NCBI GenBank assembly: GCA_963706905.1
Contig: CAVPNY010000009.1
Coordinates: forward strand, 372,001 to 436,000
Length of the DNA stretch: 64,000 nt
Direction: 5' to 3'
From: CAVPNY01 sp963706905
GTDB taxonomy: Bacteria > Chloroflexota > Anaerolineae > Anaerolineales > UBA4823
Shown: one piece after another, positions 45,067-55,653 of the stretch
Layout: each line of letters opens with the position of its first letter
How positions within the stretch are numbered: the stretch's first letter is position 1
Made by a program: the position numbers and the translations under genes
The notes under the pieces: generated by a model
What the model saw: only the letters and a program-made list of their open reading frames with translations
What the model was told of the DNA's origin: nothing
Database searches by the model: none

Positions 45067-46185
45067 TCACTCAACAATGTCCTCCGGCTCATCACCGGAG
45101 TTGAAAGTTCCCTTCACTTTTCCCCATAAGCCCTTCACGTGTTGTGCCGCTGCTTTCCTTTCTTCTTTTTTCTCATCGCCGGTGAAGCGCATCAGGACCG
45201 CCAGGGGCTGGGTGGCCTCGAAATTCTCCATGATTACCAGGACCAGCAGGGTAAGCGGCACCGCCAGGAGAGCGCCGATCCCACCCAATAGATACCCCCA
45301 CACGAAAAGACCGATGAACACCACCACCGGCGAGATCTTCAGGCCCTGCCCCATGATCTTGGGCTGGATGAAATTCTGCACGCCGCCATTGATCAAAATA
45401 TACCCGACCAGCACGACCAGCGCGGTATCCAGGCCGTACTGGGCGTAAGCCATCAGCACCGGCGGGATCAGGGCGATCATGAAACCAATCGAGGGGATGT
45501 AGCCCATGAACCAGGCCAGCAATCCCCACAGCAGGGCGTAATCCACGCCCAATATCAACAGAAAGATGGTATTGCCAAGCCCCACCAGGAAGTTGATCCC
45601 GGTCAGGATGGTTAAATAATGGCGGATATCCTCGGTAAGCTTGCTGATCCGGCTGATCATCGCGGCGCGCGGGTCCAGGCCCATGCGCACCGCTCCAGGA
45701 AGCGCCATCGCCGCGCTGATCATAAAAAAGAAGATGGCCAAGGCCATCCCAAATTGGACCAGCAGATCCAGAACAGACGTGAGCACACCTTGCGCAACCG
45801 GCCCCATTTGGATGGTTAATTGGGTCGCGGTTTCAGTGGTCTCAGCGCTGGTTGCCTCGGGGGTCATTTCCTCGGCGGCGGTGGTTGCCGCATCGGCCAT
45901 GTAAACGGGCAGCTCGGTGGCCAGCTTGGTGACTGAGAAAAAGACGGTCATGATCACCAGCCCCAATAATAGCACCACCGCCAGGATGGTCAGCACCAGC
46001 GCCAGCCAGCCGGGAAGTCCTCGCTTGGTGAGCCGAGCCGGGATGGGCAGCACGGTGATGGTGATCACCACCGCCAGCAAGATCGGGTTGATGATGGATG
46101 CCGTCCCGCGGATTCCGAACAGAACCACGAAAATGCTGGCAAGACCGACCAGCAGGATAACTAACCGACCGGATTGATTGTTCAT
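45067..46185 (-). CDS. AI-2E (TqsA/PerM) family transporter
   Basis: A 372-residue membrane protein. NPILLAVVITITVLPIPARL at the start and YVLINGGVQNFIQPKIMGQG-like 'GYILINGGVQNFIQPKIM' with SPVVVFIGLFVWGYLLGGIG at the end are AI-2E hallmarks. A polar linker (TTAAEEMTPEATSAETTETA) sits in the central loop. Members include autoinducer exporters and Na+(Li+)/H+ antiporters; here the ion-transport neighbours favour the latter (inference). Confidence 0.9.
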   Translation of the reverse strand: MNNQSGRLVILLVGLASIFVVLFGIRGTASIINPILLAVVITITVLPIPARLTKRGLPGWLALVLTILAVVLLLGLVIMTVFFSVTKLATELPVYMADAATTAAEEMTPEATSAETTETATQLTIQMGPVAQGVLTSVLDLLVQFGMALAIFFFMISAAMALPGAVRMGLDPRAAMISRISKLTEDIRHYLTILTGINFLVGLGNTIFLLILGVDYALLWGLLAWFMGYIPSIGFMIALIPPVLMAYAQYGLDTALVVLVGYILINGGVQNFIQPKIMGQGLKISPVVVFIGLFVWGYLLGGIGALLAVPLTLLVLVIMENFEATQPLAVLMRFTGDEKKEERKAAAQHVKGLWGKVKGTFNSGDEPEDIVE

Positions 46186-46224
46186 GTTTTCACAGCTCCT
46201 TTGATCGCAAGTTTATCCTAAAAC

Positions 46225-47523
46225 TCAGCTACCGGCTTCGGTTTTTTTTGAGACATACAGATCTCTTCTCTTTTCAGATGCCTGGTACATCGCCTTGCGC
46301 GCGTTGCCCGCTTCCAGGAGTGTAGCGCTCAAGAAGCCGGTGATGGCGGCCATAATCGTGACCGGCAGCAAAGCCGGATTGCTTAAGGTCATCATGAGCA
46401 GGATCACCGTGAACGGCATGCGCATGACCGCACCGCCAATGCCCGCCATCGTGCCTACGATCGCCACGCTGACCGGGATGAACGGAAAGAGCAGGTTGAT
46501 GGCATATCCCAACGCTCCGGCGGAAAAAAACAGGGGGAACACAAAACCGCCCGGGAATCCGCTGCCCAGGCATACGCTCAGGGTGAAGAGCTTGACAATC
46601 GCCAGCAGCACGAGCATGGCTGCGCCGATCTGGGCGCCTTCCACCAGGATCGTTTCCAGCTCTGCCTCGCCGGAATGCAGCGTGAGCGGAAGCCAGGCGC
46701 CAACCAGGCCAAAGATCAATCCCCCAATCATCGGTTTCAGCAGCGGATTGCGGTCCAACGGCTTCACCAGGCGGGTGACGGATTGAAAGATAAATTTAAA
46801 CAGGAAGGCCATCGCCAGGCCCACCAGCCCGAGAATCACGGCGTACAGCAGATGCATCCATTCGAAGCCGGGGTACTCTGGGAAGGGCAGGGCCATGGAC
46901 GGGACAATCCCGGTCATGTTGACCATAACCAGCGCGCCGATCAGCCCGGATATGGCAGCGGCGATCAAGTTGGCATAGATCGGATAGCTCAGCGAACCGG
47001 TGAATTCCATCGACATGAACGCCGCGGTGAGCGGCTGGGCCAAAAAGCCGCCAAACCCCGCCGAGATGCCGGCCAGAGTCATGATGCGCGACTTTTCCAG
47101 GGTCAGCTTGAGGCGCTCTGAAAGCCAGCTCCCAAAAGCGGCCCCCATGTGCCCCAGCGGACCCTCTGGCCCCAGGCTAGCGCCGCTGATCAGGCCGGCC
47201 AGCGCCGTCACCACCAAACCCGCCACACCCTTATGCGGTACCCGGCCGGCTTCCATCTCCTTCTGCAGCAACTCCCCATGTCGCACTCCCAAGTAACGCA
47301 GGCCCAGGCCAACCAGCAACCCGCCCAGCGTGGCGACCAGGATCGTGTAAACCGGGCGAGAGATGTTCAATGTATCTGGGATGGTTTCCCATACCAAGCG
47401 GGTGCCTTCCGAGTAGAACGCCAGGTAGATCAAGGTTAACAGCCCAACCGGGACCGCCATCAAGGCAATCCAAAGCATGAGCTGGATATAATCTGTTCTT
47501 CCGATGATTTCTTTATCTTCCAT
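46225..47523 (-). CDS. ClC-type chloride channel/antiporter
   Basis: A 432-residue ClC protein. The chloride-coordinating loops are visible: SGASLGPEGPLGHMGAAFG (gating glutamate in GPEGP), and CLGSGFPGGFVFPLFFSAGA (GxFxP). Eleven or more membrane segments, no CBS domains. The ATG at 47523 is preferred over 47544 (with GGGAGACGCGATC upstream). It precedes AI-2E by about 40 bp. Confidence 0.92.
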   Translation of the reverse strand: MEDKEIIGRTDYIQLMLWIALMAVPVGLLTLIYLAFYSEGTRLVWETIPDTLNISRPVYTILVATLGGLLVGLGLRYLGVRHGELLQKEMEAGRVPHKGVAGLVVTALAGLISGASLGPEGPLGHMGAAFGSWLSERLKLTLEKSRIMTLAGISAGFGGFLAQPLTAAFMSMEFTGSLSYPIYANLIAAAISGLIGALVMVNMTGIVPSMALPFPEYPGFEWMHLLYAVILGLVGLAMAFLFKFIFQSVTRLVKPLDRNPLLKPMIGGLIFGLVGAWLPLTLHSGEAELETILVEGAQIGAAMLVLLAIVKLFTLSVCLGSGFPGGFVFPLFFSAGALGYAINLLFPFIPVSVAIVGTMAGIGGAVMRMPFTVILLMMTLSNPALLPVTIMAAITGFLSATLLEAGNARKAMYQASEKRRDLYVSKKTEAGS

Positions 47524-47543
47524 GATCGCGTCTCCCTGACACA

Positions 47544-48834
47544 CTAGACATTTGATTCGGCCAACTTCGTTTGGAAGGCTTCACAGCTCCGTTGGATGAG
47601 CTGGCGATCCGGCTCGATTAAGGCTCCAGCGTGGCTTTCCGCCTGGATCAGGCTTACGTGCCGCAGCAGCGCCTGGCGCGCTTGTGGGGTTTGGGCCTCC
47701 TGGTCAATCCCATCGATCACCTCCAGCATGTGCAGCAAAACACTGGCATTGTCGCAACTGGCATGGCGCAGCATATCAAAGGCGCCGTTGAGCAGATCTT
47801 CGAAGAGGACTGGTTCCAGAACCAGGCGCAGCCTGCCCTGCTCGTCATAATATTGGGAGCCTTTCTCACCCTGTCGGATGAACAGCGCCAGGCCATCGCC
47901 GATATAATCCAGGCAAGTCATGGCGGTGAAAGGGTCATTGATCGCCGGGGACATGGCGCGCACCGCCATCTCAACCAGTTGGTTGACGGCGTAGGCGACA
48001 TCCTGGGTGGGGGTGCGCCCGTTTCCAATCTGGAAGGCTTGACGAAGTTGCGCCTCCAGCCGCTCATCAACCCGGTCTGCAGGCCAGACCAGAGCGACCC
48101 GCCTGCCGTCTCGCACAAAGCACCCCGGCTTGCACAGCAGGCGGATCACCAGGTCATTTTCCCGGGCCAGGGTCAGCACCGTCTCCGGATCAATGTATTG
48201 GATGTACCCGGCCCGCCTCATCCGCACCGGGAAGGCATCTGCTTCAACCAGGGAGGTGTCGAGGTAGGGGCGGGTCTGAGACCCGCCCCTACGATGGACA
48301 TCCTCCGGGATCTCGGCGCGCACCACGTCCAACAACTCTGAGCCGGCCCTGGCGGCGATATTGGGGGCTTGCAGCATGGTGCTGATGTGCTGGACCAGCA
48401 AGATCAGCGAGGCAAAGGTCGCCAGCATCAGGTAGCAATCCAACCGTGGCAGTTAACTGAGGCCCTTGAGGCTGAACAGTATCCGGAGGAATGGAAGTGG
48501 CCGCCGCGAGGCAGTAGACAAACGTCGCCACAAACATGCCCAGCACGATCTGGGTGGTGCGATCGCCCAGGAAGAGACGCAGCAAACGCGAGCCATATTG
48601 CGCGGCTACCGTCGAAAGCGGCAAGGTGAGCAGCGAGAAGACCACCCCGGCGGTTGCCAGGACGGTGGTGGCGATGGTTACCAGCATCGTGCGCAGCTCA
48701 CCGGGAGTGCCAGACAGGACGAGATGGCTGTATTCCAGCATTTCATTGGGGATGCGCATGTCCAGCCAATACATCAGCCAGGCCAGCAGGATCGCTCCCA
48801 GGGACATGACTGCCGGGGCGAACCAGAAGCTCAC
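47544..48834 (-). CDS. DUF2254 family membrane protein, frameshifted
   Basis: A roughly 430-residue DUF2254 protein: four N-terminal membrane helices (SFWFAPAVMSLGAILLAWLM, GVVFSLLTLPLSTVAAQYGS) and a large soluble domain (FPVRMRRAGYIQYIDPETVL, RAMSPAINDPFTAMTCLDYI). One extra C at 48431-48432 breaks the frame; without it the text reads VGLLLMLATFASLILLVQHI. The GTG at 48834 may itself lie after a further lesion, since the normal start (..YNWDRLKVSFWF) is closed by a nearby TGA. A 29-bp palindrome is inserted in frame. Confidence 0.85.
48264..48292. repeat. 29-bp palindromic element inserted in the DUF2254 gene
   Basis: GTAGGGGCGGGTC and its exact reverse complement flank a three-base loop (48264-48292), a 13-bp perfect stem. 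On the coding strand it is read in frame as RRGGSQTRPY between the membrane part and the soluble domain. This sequence type recurs as a dispersed palindrome in many Chloroflexi-like genomes, as I recall. Confidence 0.7.
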
Positions 48835-48949
48835 CTTCAGGCGATCCCAGTTGTAGCGCGGCGGTCACTCTTCTCATTTTACGAGTTCTCATTTGGCACC
48901 TTTTTGGGCAGTGGCTGCCGGGCATGCTTTGCCTGGCAGCTTATTACGC

Positions 48950-50679
48950 TCACTGTTCCGAAGACTGCTGCGCCGCCTCCACAGCCGATTCGACCGTTGG
49001 GTGGAAGCGCTGCTCAGGGATGACTTCCAGCGCGCCGTCCATTTCCAGGGTGCGCTTAATTTTAACCTTCACCCGCGCCAGATAAAATGCAATTTCCAAC
49101 TCCGCGAGCTCTTTGGCGATTTCCCGGAGCTCATCCGAGCCTTCCAGGTCGATGATATTGGTGCTTTCCATATCCAGGATGATCGACTTTACCGGCGGTT
49201 CGACCTCCCGGGTCAGCTCACGCACACGCATGCGCAGGCTGCTGGCCGTGGCAAAAAACAAGGGGCCATCGAAACGGATGATCACTATCCCTGGAGAGGT
49301 GGTCGCGTCGGGGTAATTCTCAACACTCCGGAAGGCTTCACCATCCGGGATTTTGCCGAGCACCGGGATGGCGGGGTGAGAAGAACGCCAGATTAACCAT
49401 AACAGCGACAGGGCGACCCCAATAAAGACGCCTGGCAGCGTGCCAAAGGTAAGCACGCCCAGCAATGCCGCCATCGCCAGCCAGAATTCGACTCGCGACA
49501 ACCGCTGCCAGGCGGCGCATCTCCTTGACCTTGAACAACCCAAAGACCACCGCCGTAATCACAATCGCTCCCAGGGCAGCCTGGGGCAGGTTGGCAAACA
49601 ACGGTGCCAGGAACAGCAGGGTGAGAATGACAAAGCCAGCCTGGGCGAGAGAAGCCAGCTGGGTCTTGCCGCCCGATGAATCGTTGAGGGCGCTCTTGGA
49701 GAGGCTGCCATCCACGTTGACGCCCTGGAACAGATCCAGACGCCGTATTGGCCATGCCCTGGGCAAGCATCTCTTGATCGACGTCAATATCATAGTGGTA
49801 TTTGCTGGCGTATTGGCGCGCCGCCGCCAGCGATTCAGAGAAACCCACCAGCATCACCCCGACTGCCGCCGGAAGGATCACCGCCAGGTTTTCACGGATG
49901 AAACTGAGCGAGGGCAGCACAAAGGAAGGCAGGCCGCTGGGCACCGGCCCGGTCAGCTTGACCCCCATCTCCGCCAGGGGGAGCAGCGTCGCCGCGCCAA
50001 TGCCGATCACCACTGCTACCAAGGCGCCTGGCACCCGGGGGGCATAGCGATGCAGCAATACCAGCAGGATTAACAGGCTGACCCCCAGGATCAACGTGGG
50101 GATATTGGTATCGGGTAGGCTTTGAATCCAGCTGAACAATTTCTGCCAGGCAGTCTCGCCCGTTTGGGTGGTCCCGGTGATCTTCTTCAATTGGCCGATC
50201 ACCACATCGATGCCGATGCCGAAGATGAAGCCGGTCAGCACGCTCTCTGACAGGAAATTGGAGATCCAGCCCATCTTCAGGATATACAGCAGGATATACA
50301 ACAATCCGGCCAGGACGGTGATCGCCGCCACCAGTTGCACCGCCTCAGGAGACCCGCTGGTGGTGACCAGGAGAACAGCCGAGCCGGTCACCGCGGAAAT
50401 GGTTGAGCTGGGGCCGGTAACCACGTGCCGCGAGGTGGTAAACAGCGGGAAAATCAACAGGGCCAGGGCGGCCGCGTACAAACCGTACTGTACCGGGACG
50501 CCGCTGATATCGGCGTAGCCCAGCGACTGCGGCACCATCAAGGCCCATACGGACAGTCCGGCCACGATATCCCCGGCCAGCCAGGCTTTGTCGTAACGCG
50601 GCAGCCATCCTAAGATTGGGAGAAATTTGGTCAAGGTGTTTGGTTTTATTTTTGTTTTCGAAGGTGTGGTAATTGCCAT
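48950..50679 (-). CDS. SulP family anion transporter with STAS domain (copy 3), two frameshifts
   Basis: A roughly 577-residue SulP carrier split in three frames. The first has LPRYDKAWLAGDIVAGLSVW and ends near SLAAARQYASKY. An extra T near 49737 moves to the second, GLFQGVNVDGSLSKSALNDS. A second change near 49505 moves to the third, SRVEFWLAMAALLGVLTFGT, and the STAS domain (VKSIILDMESTNIIDLEGSD). All family landmarks survive in order, so sequence error is likely. It lies 122 bp after the sulfatase start region on the minus strand. Confidence 0.85.
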
Positions 50680-50740
50680 ATTAACCCTATCTCACGAACT
50701 GTGCTGACGGAAGAGTTCGGTGAAAGAGCTGCCGGTCAGA

Positions 50741-50771
50741 GGTGGCAGTCACTGTGGAAGTGACTGCCACC
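50741..50771 (-). terminator. 12-bp perfect hairpin after arylsulfatase 1
   Basis: GGTGGCAGTCAC (50741-50752) pairs with GTGACTGCCACC (50760-50771). It follows the sulfatase stop on the minus strand and resembles the hairpin at 62433-62463. No T-tract is present. Confidence 0.55.
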
Positions 50772-50801
50772 CATGTATGTGCGCGTGCTTAAGGCAATTC
50801 C

Positions 50802-53157
50802 TCAGTCGCGCATGAACGCGCCAACAATCTCCTTCTCGAGGTCGCGGTACGGCTCCCCACTCACGTCCACGGTAACCTGCTTGATCACACCGCCGGTGAA
50901 CTCGAACCCTGACTGATAGTCGCTCGATACCGGCTGACCGCCATCGTGGCCGATGCACAGCCCTTCGCCGGTAAGAGAGAAGTTGCCAAGCATGGTGATG
51001 ATCTGTGTCTCACCAACCGGTTGGTCGTCGATATAGAGAGTCGCCGGGCCAAGCGGCAGCGGTCCCTTGGTGCCTTCCTTGCGGAAACGCACACCCAGGA
51101 TGCACTTGCCGGTCGGGACTTCGACGCTCGAGCTGACCTTCTGCTCGTTCTCGCCAAGCCAGTTGTAGACGTAATGCAGTCTGCTGTCTTTGACGTACAG
51201 CGTGTGCCCGCCAAACCGCCCGCCGTGGGCAAACAGCACGCCTTCGGCTTTCGGCGTCTCGATGGTCACTTCTGCCAGGATGGCGAACGAGCGCCCTCGA
51301 ATATTGACCGACACCGATTTCGGGCACGTCCGCCGTGCCAGGGAAGTACACGTACTGGTCCCGTGACTTGGTCAACTGCGGGCGCGGCGTTGCGAAAAGT
51401 TCGATCGCCCCGCGATCTTCAAGCGGCAGGCCATTGTATTTGCCCGCCTCATAGAACCACAGGCTCTTGAGCTCTTCCAGCAGCTCCGGGTTCTGGGCGG
51501 CGACGTTGTGCACTTCGGCGCGGTCCTTACTAAGGTCGTAGAGTTCCCACACGTCCTGGGTGAACTTGGACCATTGGCTCGGGGCAGGTGGATGGGTTGT
51601 GAGGGCGTGCCAGCCCTTGTGCCAGATGCCCCGCGTCCCGAGCATCACGTAGAACTGCGTATCCTTGGGATCAGGCGCGTTAGCGTCTTCGAGCGCCGCC
51701 GTGAAAGTCGCGCCCTCCAGCGGGTTTTGAGTGTAACCCTTGACTTCATCTGGACTCTCCAGGCCGATCAAATCGTAAAGCGTCGGCACGATATCAATTG
51801 CGTGGATGTACTGGTGGCGAACTGTGCCATGTGCCTTAATCCTCGCCGGCCACGAGATGATGAACGGATCGGCGATGCCGCCTTCGTAGGACGCATAGCG
51901 CTTCCAGTATTTGAAAGGCGTATTGAATGCCCAGGCCCAGCCAGTCGGATAGTGGTTGTAGGTGTGCTCCGAGCCGAGCAGGTCGATGTATTTCATGTTC
52001 TCCTCGATCGTGTCCGGCACGCCATTAAAGAACTTGATCTCATTGACCGAGCCGTTCGGCCCGCCCTCGCCGCTTCCCCCGTTGTCCGAGACCAGCACGA
52101 TGATCGTGTTATCGATTTGGCCTGATTCTTCGAGATAGTCCAGGATACCCCCGACCTGGGCATCGGTGTAACTCGAGAAACCGGCAAACACTTCAGCCAT
52201 GCGGCAAAAGAGCTTCTTTTCGTCGGCCGAGAGCGAGTCCCAGGGGCGGACATATTCACCGGCAGGCCACTCCTGCCCGGCGGGCCCGACCTTTTGGCCG
52301 GGACCACCCAGTGGATTGATCGGCGAGAGCTTAGCTTCTGGCGGCATGATGCCCATCTTCTTCTGATTGGCGAAGATTGTCTCGCGGATCTTCTCATAGC
52401 CCATGTCGAACTTGCCCGCATACTTGTCCGCCCATTCTTTGAAGACATGGTGCGGGGCATGGTTAGCGCCCGGGCAGTAATACAGAAAGAACGGTTTTTC
52501 CGGGGCGATCTGCTTGGCATCCCGAATGAACTCGATAGCCTTGTCCGCCAGGTCCTTGGAGAGGTGATAACCGTCCTTGGGGCTGGAGGGTTGGTCCACC
52601 TGGTGATTATCATAGATCAGATCGGGATACCATTGGTCGGTCTCGCCGCCCAGGAAGCCGTAGAAACGCTCGAAACCGCGCCCCAGGGGCCAGTGCCGCC
52701 GTGAGGAGGCCATGCTAGTCTCTTCTCCGGGCGCTAAATGCCATTTTCCAACAGCATAAGTGTTGTAGCCGCGCTCGACCAGCACTTCGGAGATCAGCGT
52801 GTTCTCGAACGGGATGCGCGCATTAGAGCCGGGGAACCCGGTAGATACTTCGGTGATGCACGCCATGGCGTTGCTGGTGGCGTTGCGCCCCGTCAGCAAG
52901 CACGAGCGTGTCGGCGAGCACAGTGCGGTCGTGTGAAAGTTGGTGAACCGCAGACCGCGGTCTGAGATGCGTTTGAAGTTGGGCATCTCGATCGGGCCGC
53001 CGAAAACATCCCACGCGCCAAAGCCGGTGTCGTCCATCACGATATAGAGAATGTTGGGCGATCCTTCCGGCGCTTCGGGTTGCTTGTACGGTTCCCAATC
53101 GGGGACCGAATCGCGCACGTTGATGTTGATGATCCCCTTGAAAGGTTTGGTTGCCAT
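50802..53157 (-). CDS. Arylsulfatase 1, frameshifted in the C-terminal domain
   Basis: A roughly 785-residue type I sulfatase hydrolysing sulfate esters. NILYIVMDDTGFGAWD holds the metal-binding aspartates; ALCSPTRSCLLTGRN contains the C-x-P-x-R motif, with Cys80 to become formylglycine; GKWHLAP is conserved. No signal peptide is seen. Near 51310-51325 the frame changes; the other frame gives a beta-rich C-terminal domain (SFAILAEVTIETPKAEGVLF, LHYVYNWLGENEQ). Sulfate released could feed the SulP carriers downstream (inference). Confidence 0.9.
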
Positions 53158-53199
53158 TATATTTTCTCCTTATTTTGATTATTTTTACAAATTATCGAT

Positions 53200-53943
53200 C
53201 TAACCTGCCAGCTGCGCCAGCGCCATCGCCGACGCAACGCTAAAACCCAATACCAAAAACAGACCGGTCTCTTTTCCGCCATGCTCGAAGGATTCCGGGA
53301 TCATTGAGTCAGTCAGCATCACCAACAACGCTCCGGCGGCGAAGGCGTCAACTACCGCCCCAGTGGCTCCGGGGAGCAATAGCGCCAGGCCGTACCCCAG
53401 CGCGGCCGCCAGGATGCTCGCGCCGCACACGGCCAGCCATAACCGGGTGATCTTGCTTTTCGCCCAACCGCTGCTGAGCATGCCCGCCGTGCCGCCCAGG
53501 CCCTGGGGGATATTGCTGATCGCCACTGCAAAGATAAACGCCAGAGAGACCTGCGGTGAGTGCACCAGCGAGAGGCCCAGCACCAGGGATTCGGGCACAC
53601 CATCCAGCAGTGAACCCAGCAAGATCCCCGTCCCCGATCCGCCAGCCTGAGCGCCCTCAATATCTATGCGATCCGCGCCGCCCATGTGGTCAACCCAGCG
53701 GTCAGCGAAATAAAAAGTCAGCGCTCCGGCGGCGATCCCCAGGCCCACGACAATATAAGATCCACTTTCCTCGGCCGCCGCCCCCAGAACAAGCTGGTAA
53801 GCCGCAGCGCTGATGATGGCGCCCGCGCCAAACGCCATAAATAAGGCCGTCCAGCGCGGTCCGATAAGATTGCGGTAGGCCAGCGCCATGCCGATCAGCA
53901 GGGTCACTGTCGCCAGCGCACTCCAGAAAACAGCTGTGAGCAT
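53200..53943 (-). CDS. ZIP family metal transporter
   Basis: A 247-residue ZIP protein for divalent metals such as zinc. Membrane helices contain the metal-site patterns SLLDGVPESLVLGLSL and FIFAVAISNIPQGLGGTAGM. The cytosolic loop between helices 3 and 4 is short. It is upstream of arylsulfatase 1 and could supply a metal cofactor; sulfatases usually use calcium, so this link is weak. Confidence 0.9.
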   Translation of the reverse strand: MLTAVFWSALATVTLLIGMALAYRNLIGPRWTALFMAFGAGAIISAAAYQLVLGAAAEESGSYIVVGLGIAAGALTFYFADRWVDHMGGADRIDIEGAQAGGSGTGILLGSLLDGVPESLVLGLSLVHSPQVSLAFIFAVAISNIPQGLGGTAGMLSSGWAKSKITRLWLAVCGASILAAALGYGLALLLPGATGAVVDAFAAGALLVMLTDSMIPESFEHGGKETGLFLVLGFSVASAMALAQLAG

Positions 53944-54040
53944 CAGTTTCTCCTTTACTTATCTTGATGATGATAGCCGGCTTCCATTTTCAGAAAAAAA
54001 AACCCATCGAGATCAATTTCGTTCCTTAATGAATATTAGT

Positions 54041-54859
54041 TTATTTTTTGCTATCTCCGGCGCCCAGCTTCTCCAGCATTTGATGCAGGACAGCCAGCTC
54101 ATCCTTGATGGTCTTGAGCTCTTCCTGGACAGACGGGGCGGAGGCGGCTGGCGGGGTCTCCTCTTCCTCAGCAGGCGATCCCCCAACCAGCAGGCTGGCG
54201 AGAATACTGGCCAGCGCGCCGATGATGCCGACGCCCATGAACATGATGAACATGGCGGTGATGCGCCCCGCCGGGTGTACTGGAAAGTAATCGCCATAAC
54301 CTACCGTGGTGATGGTCACGATCGCATACCAGAGCGCATCCCCTCCGGTGGTGATCTTGGCCTCCGGCGATTGGCTTTCGAACTGGAGCACGAGTACGCT
54401 GGCCACCGTCAGGACGATCAGCGTCAGCAGGATGGTGATGAACAAGGCATACCGACTGCGGTTCTCGAGGACATCTTTCACCAAAGCCTTTTTGTTTTCA
54501 CCGCGCAGCAGGCGAGTGATGCGGGCAAAGCGACTCAGGCGGGCCAGGCGGAAGAGGCCTGCAAATTTACCAAAATTTGTTAGCAGCCCTAACGAAGGGA
54601 TCGAGCCGAGCAGGTCAAGCCAGCCGCGTTCCTTGATGAAGTAATCGGATTTCTTGGAGGCCGCCCTCAGGTTAGAGAAAAAGTCGATCAAGAAAATGAC
54701 GCAGATCAAGTTGTCATAAACTGAAAGCAACTGGAGGGTTGCGTCCGAGATGGGCAGCAGCATCACCACCATCACCCCCAGGGAGAGGACGGTCAGGACC
54801 AGGATAAAGATGTTGTAGGCATTGCTGTGCTTGCGAGGGGAAGTAATTGCTTGTGCCAT
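54041..54859 (-). CDS. Voltage-sensor-type potassium channel
   Basis: A 272-residue six-helix K+ channel subunit. S4-like RLARLSRFARITRLLRG (about 104-120) has basic residues every third position. The pore carries TTVGYGDYFP (filter TVGYGD at 185-190) followed by an S6 with GVGIIGALASIL. The C-terminus (about 235-272) is a predicted coiled coil, VQEELKTIKDELAVLHQMLE, probably a tetramerisation zipper. It belongs to the channel-rich island. Confidence 0.92.
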   Translation of the reverse strand: MAQAITSPRKHSNAYNIFILVLTVLSLGVMVVMLLPISDATLQLLSVYDNLICVIFLIDFFSNLRAASKKSDYFIKERGWLDLLGSIPSLGLLTNFGKFAGLFRLARLSRFARITRLLRGENKKALVKDVLENRSRYALFITILLTLIVLTVASVLVLQFESQSPEAKITTGGDALWYAIVTITTVGYGDYFPVHPAGRITAMFIMFMGVGIIGALASILASLLVGGSPAEEEETPPAASAPSVQEELKTIKDELAVLHQMLEKLGAGDSKK

Positions 54860-54885
54860 ACGATTAATCCTCTATTGACGGAATT

Positions 54886-54923
54886 GTGGGTGTTTGGACG
54901 GTTGTGCCCGTCTAAACACCCAC
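54886..54923 (-). terminator. 16-bp hairpin after the small membrane protein gene
   Basis: GTGGGTGTTTGGACGG (54886-54901) pairs with 54908-54923 with one mismatch and a 6-nt loop. It lies beyond the stop at 54959 on the minus strand. No T-tract. Confidence 0.5.
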
Positions 54924-54958
54924 GCTGTTAACATCAACACAGGGTTGCTGATATTGGC

Positions 54959-55538
54959 TCACTGCGCACATCGTCTCTCCAAGGGAACTAAGCAGTCTCT
55001 TTCGCGTTTTCCCAAAATACCACCCTGATAGGCGATACTGGCGCCCGCCAGCACCAGGAAGATCAGGGTGCCGATGATGCCTTGCAAGGATGGCAGCAAA
55101 ATGGCGAGGCCAGCGCGTGACGAGCAGCCCGCCAATCAGGCCGGCCAGGATGACCATCCCCCAATCTCGGGAACGTCTGCGAGATCGTCGGATCAGCATC
55201 AGGCCCACAACGCCGCCCACCACCGCCAGCAGCCAGTTCATCAAGCCCAGGTCAATTCCAAAGAGATCGAGGAGCCCCAGCACAATCGCCGCCCCGGCGA
55301 GCGCGCCCAGCACCAGGATGACCACGTCGATGATGCCTCTGGCAAATGCTGCGGCAAAGAATCCCGCCAGCGCCAGGGCGATAACAATGCCGATCTGGAT
55401 CAGCAGGTCAGATGACCCAGGGAACAGGCGCAACAAGACGACGCCAAGCAGCCCGCCCACCGCTGCGCCCAGCACGGCAAGCCGTCTGCCGAAGGCCAGC
55501 ACTGCGGCACCTAAAACAATGATTAGGATCGGAAACAT
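54959..55538 (-). CDS. Multi-pass membrane protein of unknown function, frameshifted
   Basis: A roughly 192-residue protein rich in glycine and leucine with about six membrane segments (FPILIIVLGAAVLAFGRRLA, RLFPGSSDLLIQIGIVIALA, GGVVGLMLIRRSRRRSRDWG). Near 55120 the frame changes; the other frame continues GLAILLPSLQGIIGTLIFLV and ends REEDC-like 'RERDCLVPLERR' at TGA 54959-54961. Resembles DUF4203/TMEM198-like families in overall look only. GGAG upstream of the ATG at 55538. Confidence 0.65.
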
Positions 55539-55614
55539 GGGATAACTTCTCCTTTTTGAACTTAACGCTCCATCATTTATGAAAGTAAACATATTACTGC
55601 CTTACCACACAAGT

Positions 55615-55643
55615 GACCGGCAGCCCGCCTCGGGCTGCCGGTC
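55615..55643 (-). terminator. 13-bp perfect hairpin after arylsulfatase 2
   Basis: GACCGGCAGCCCG (55615-55627) is exactly complementary to 55631-55643 with a three-base loop. It follows the second sulfatase stop by about ten bases on the minus strand. Confidence 0.55.
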
Positions 55644-55653
55644 GTGAATACGT

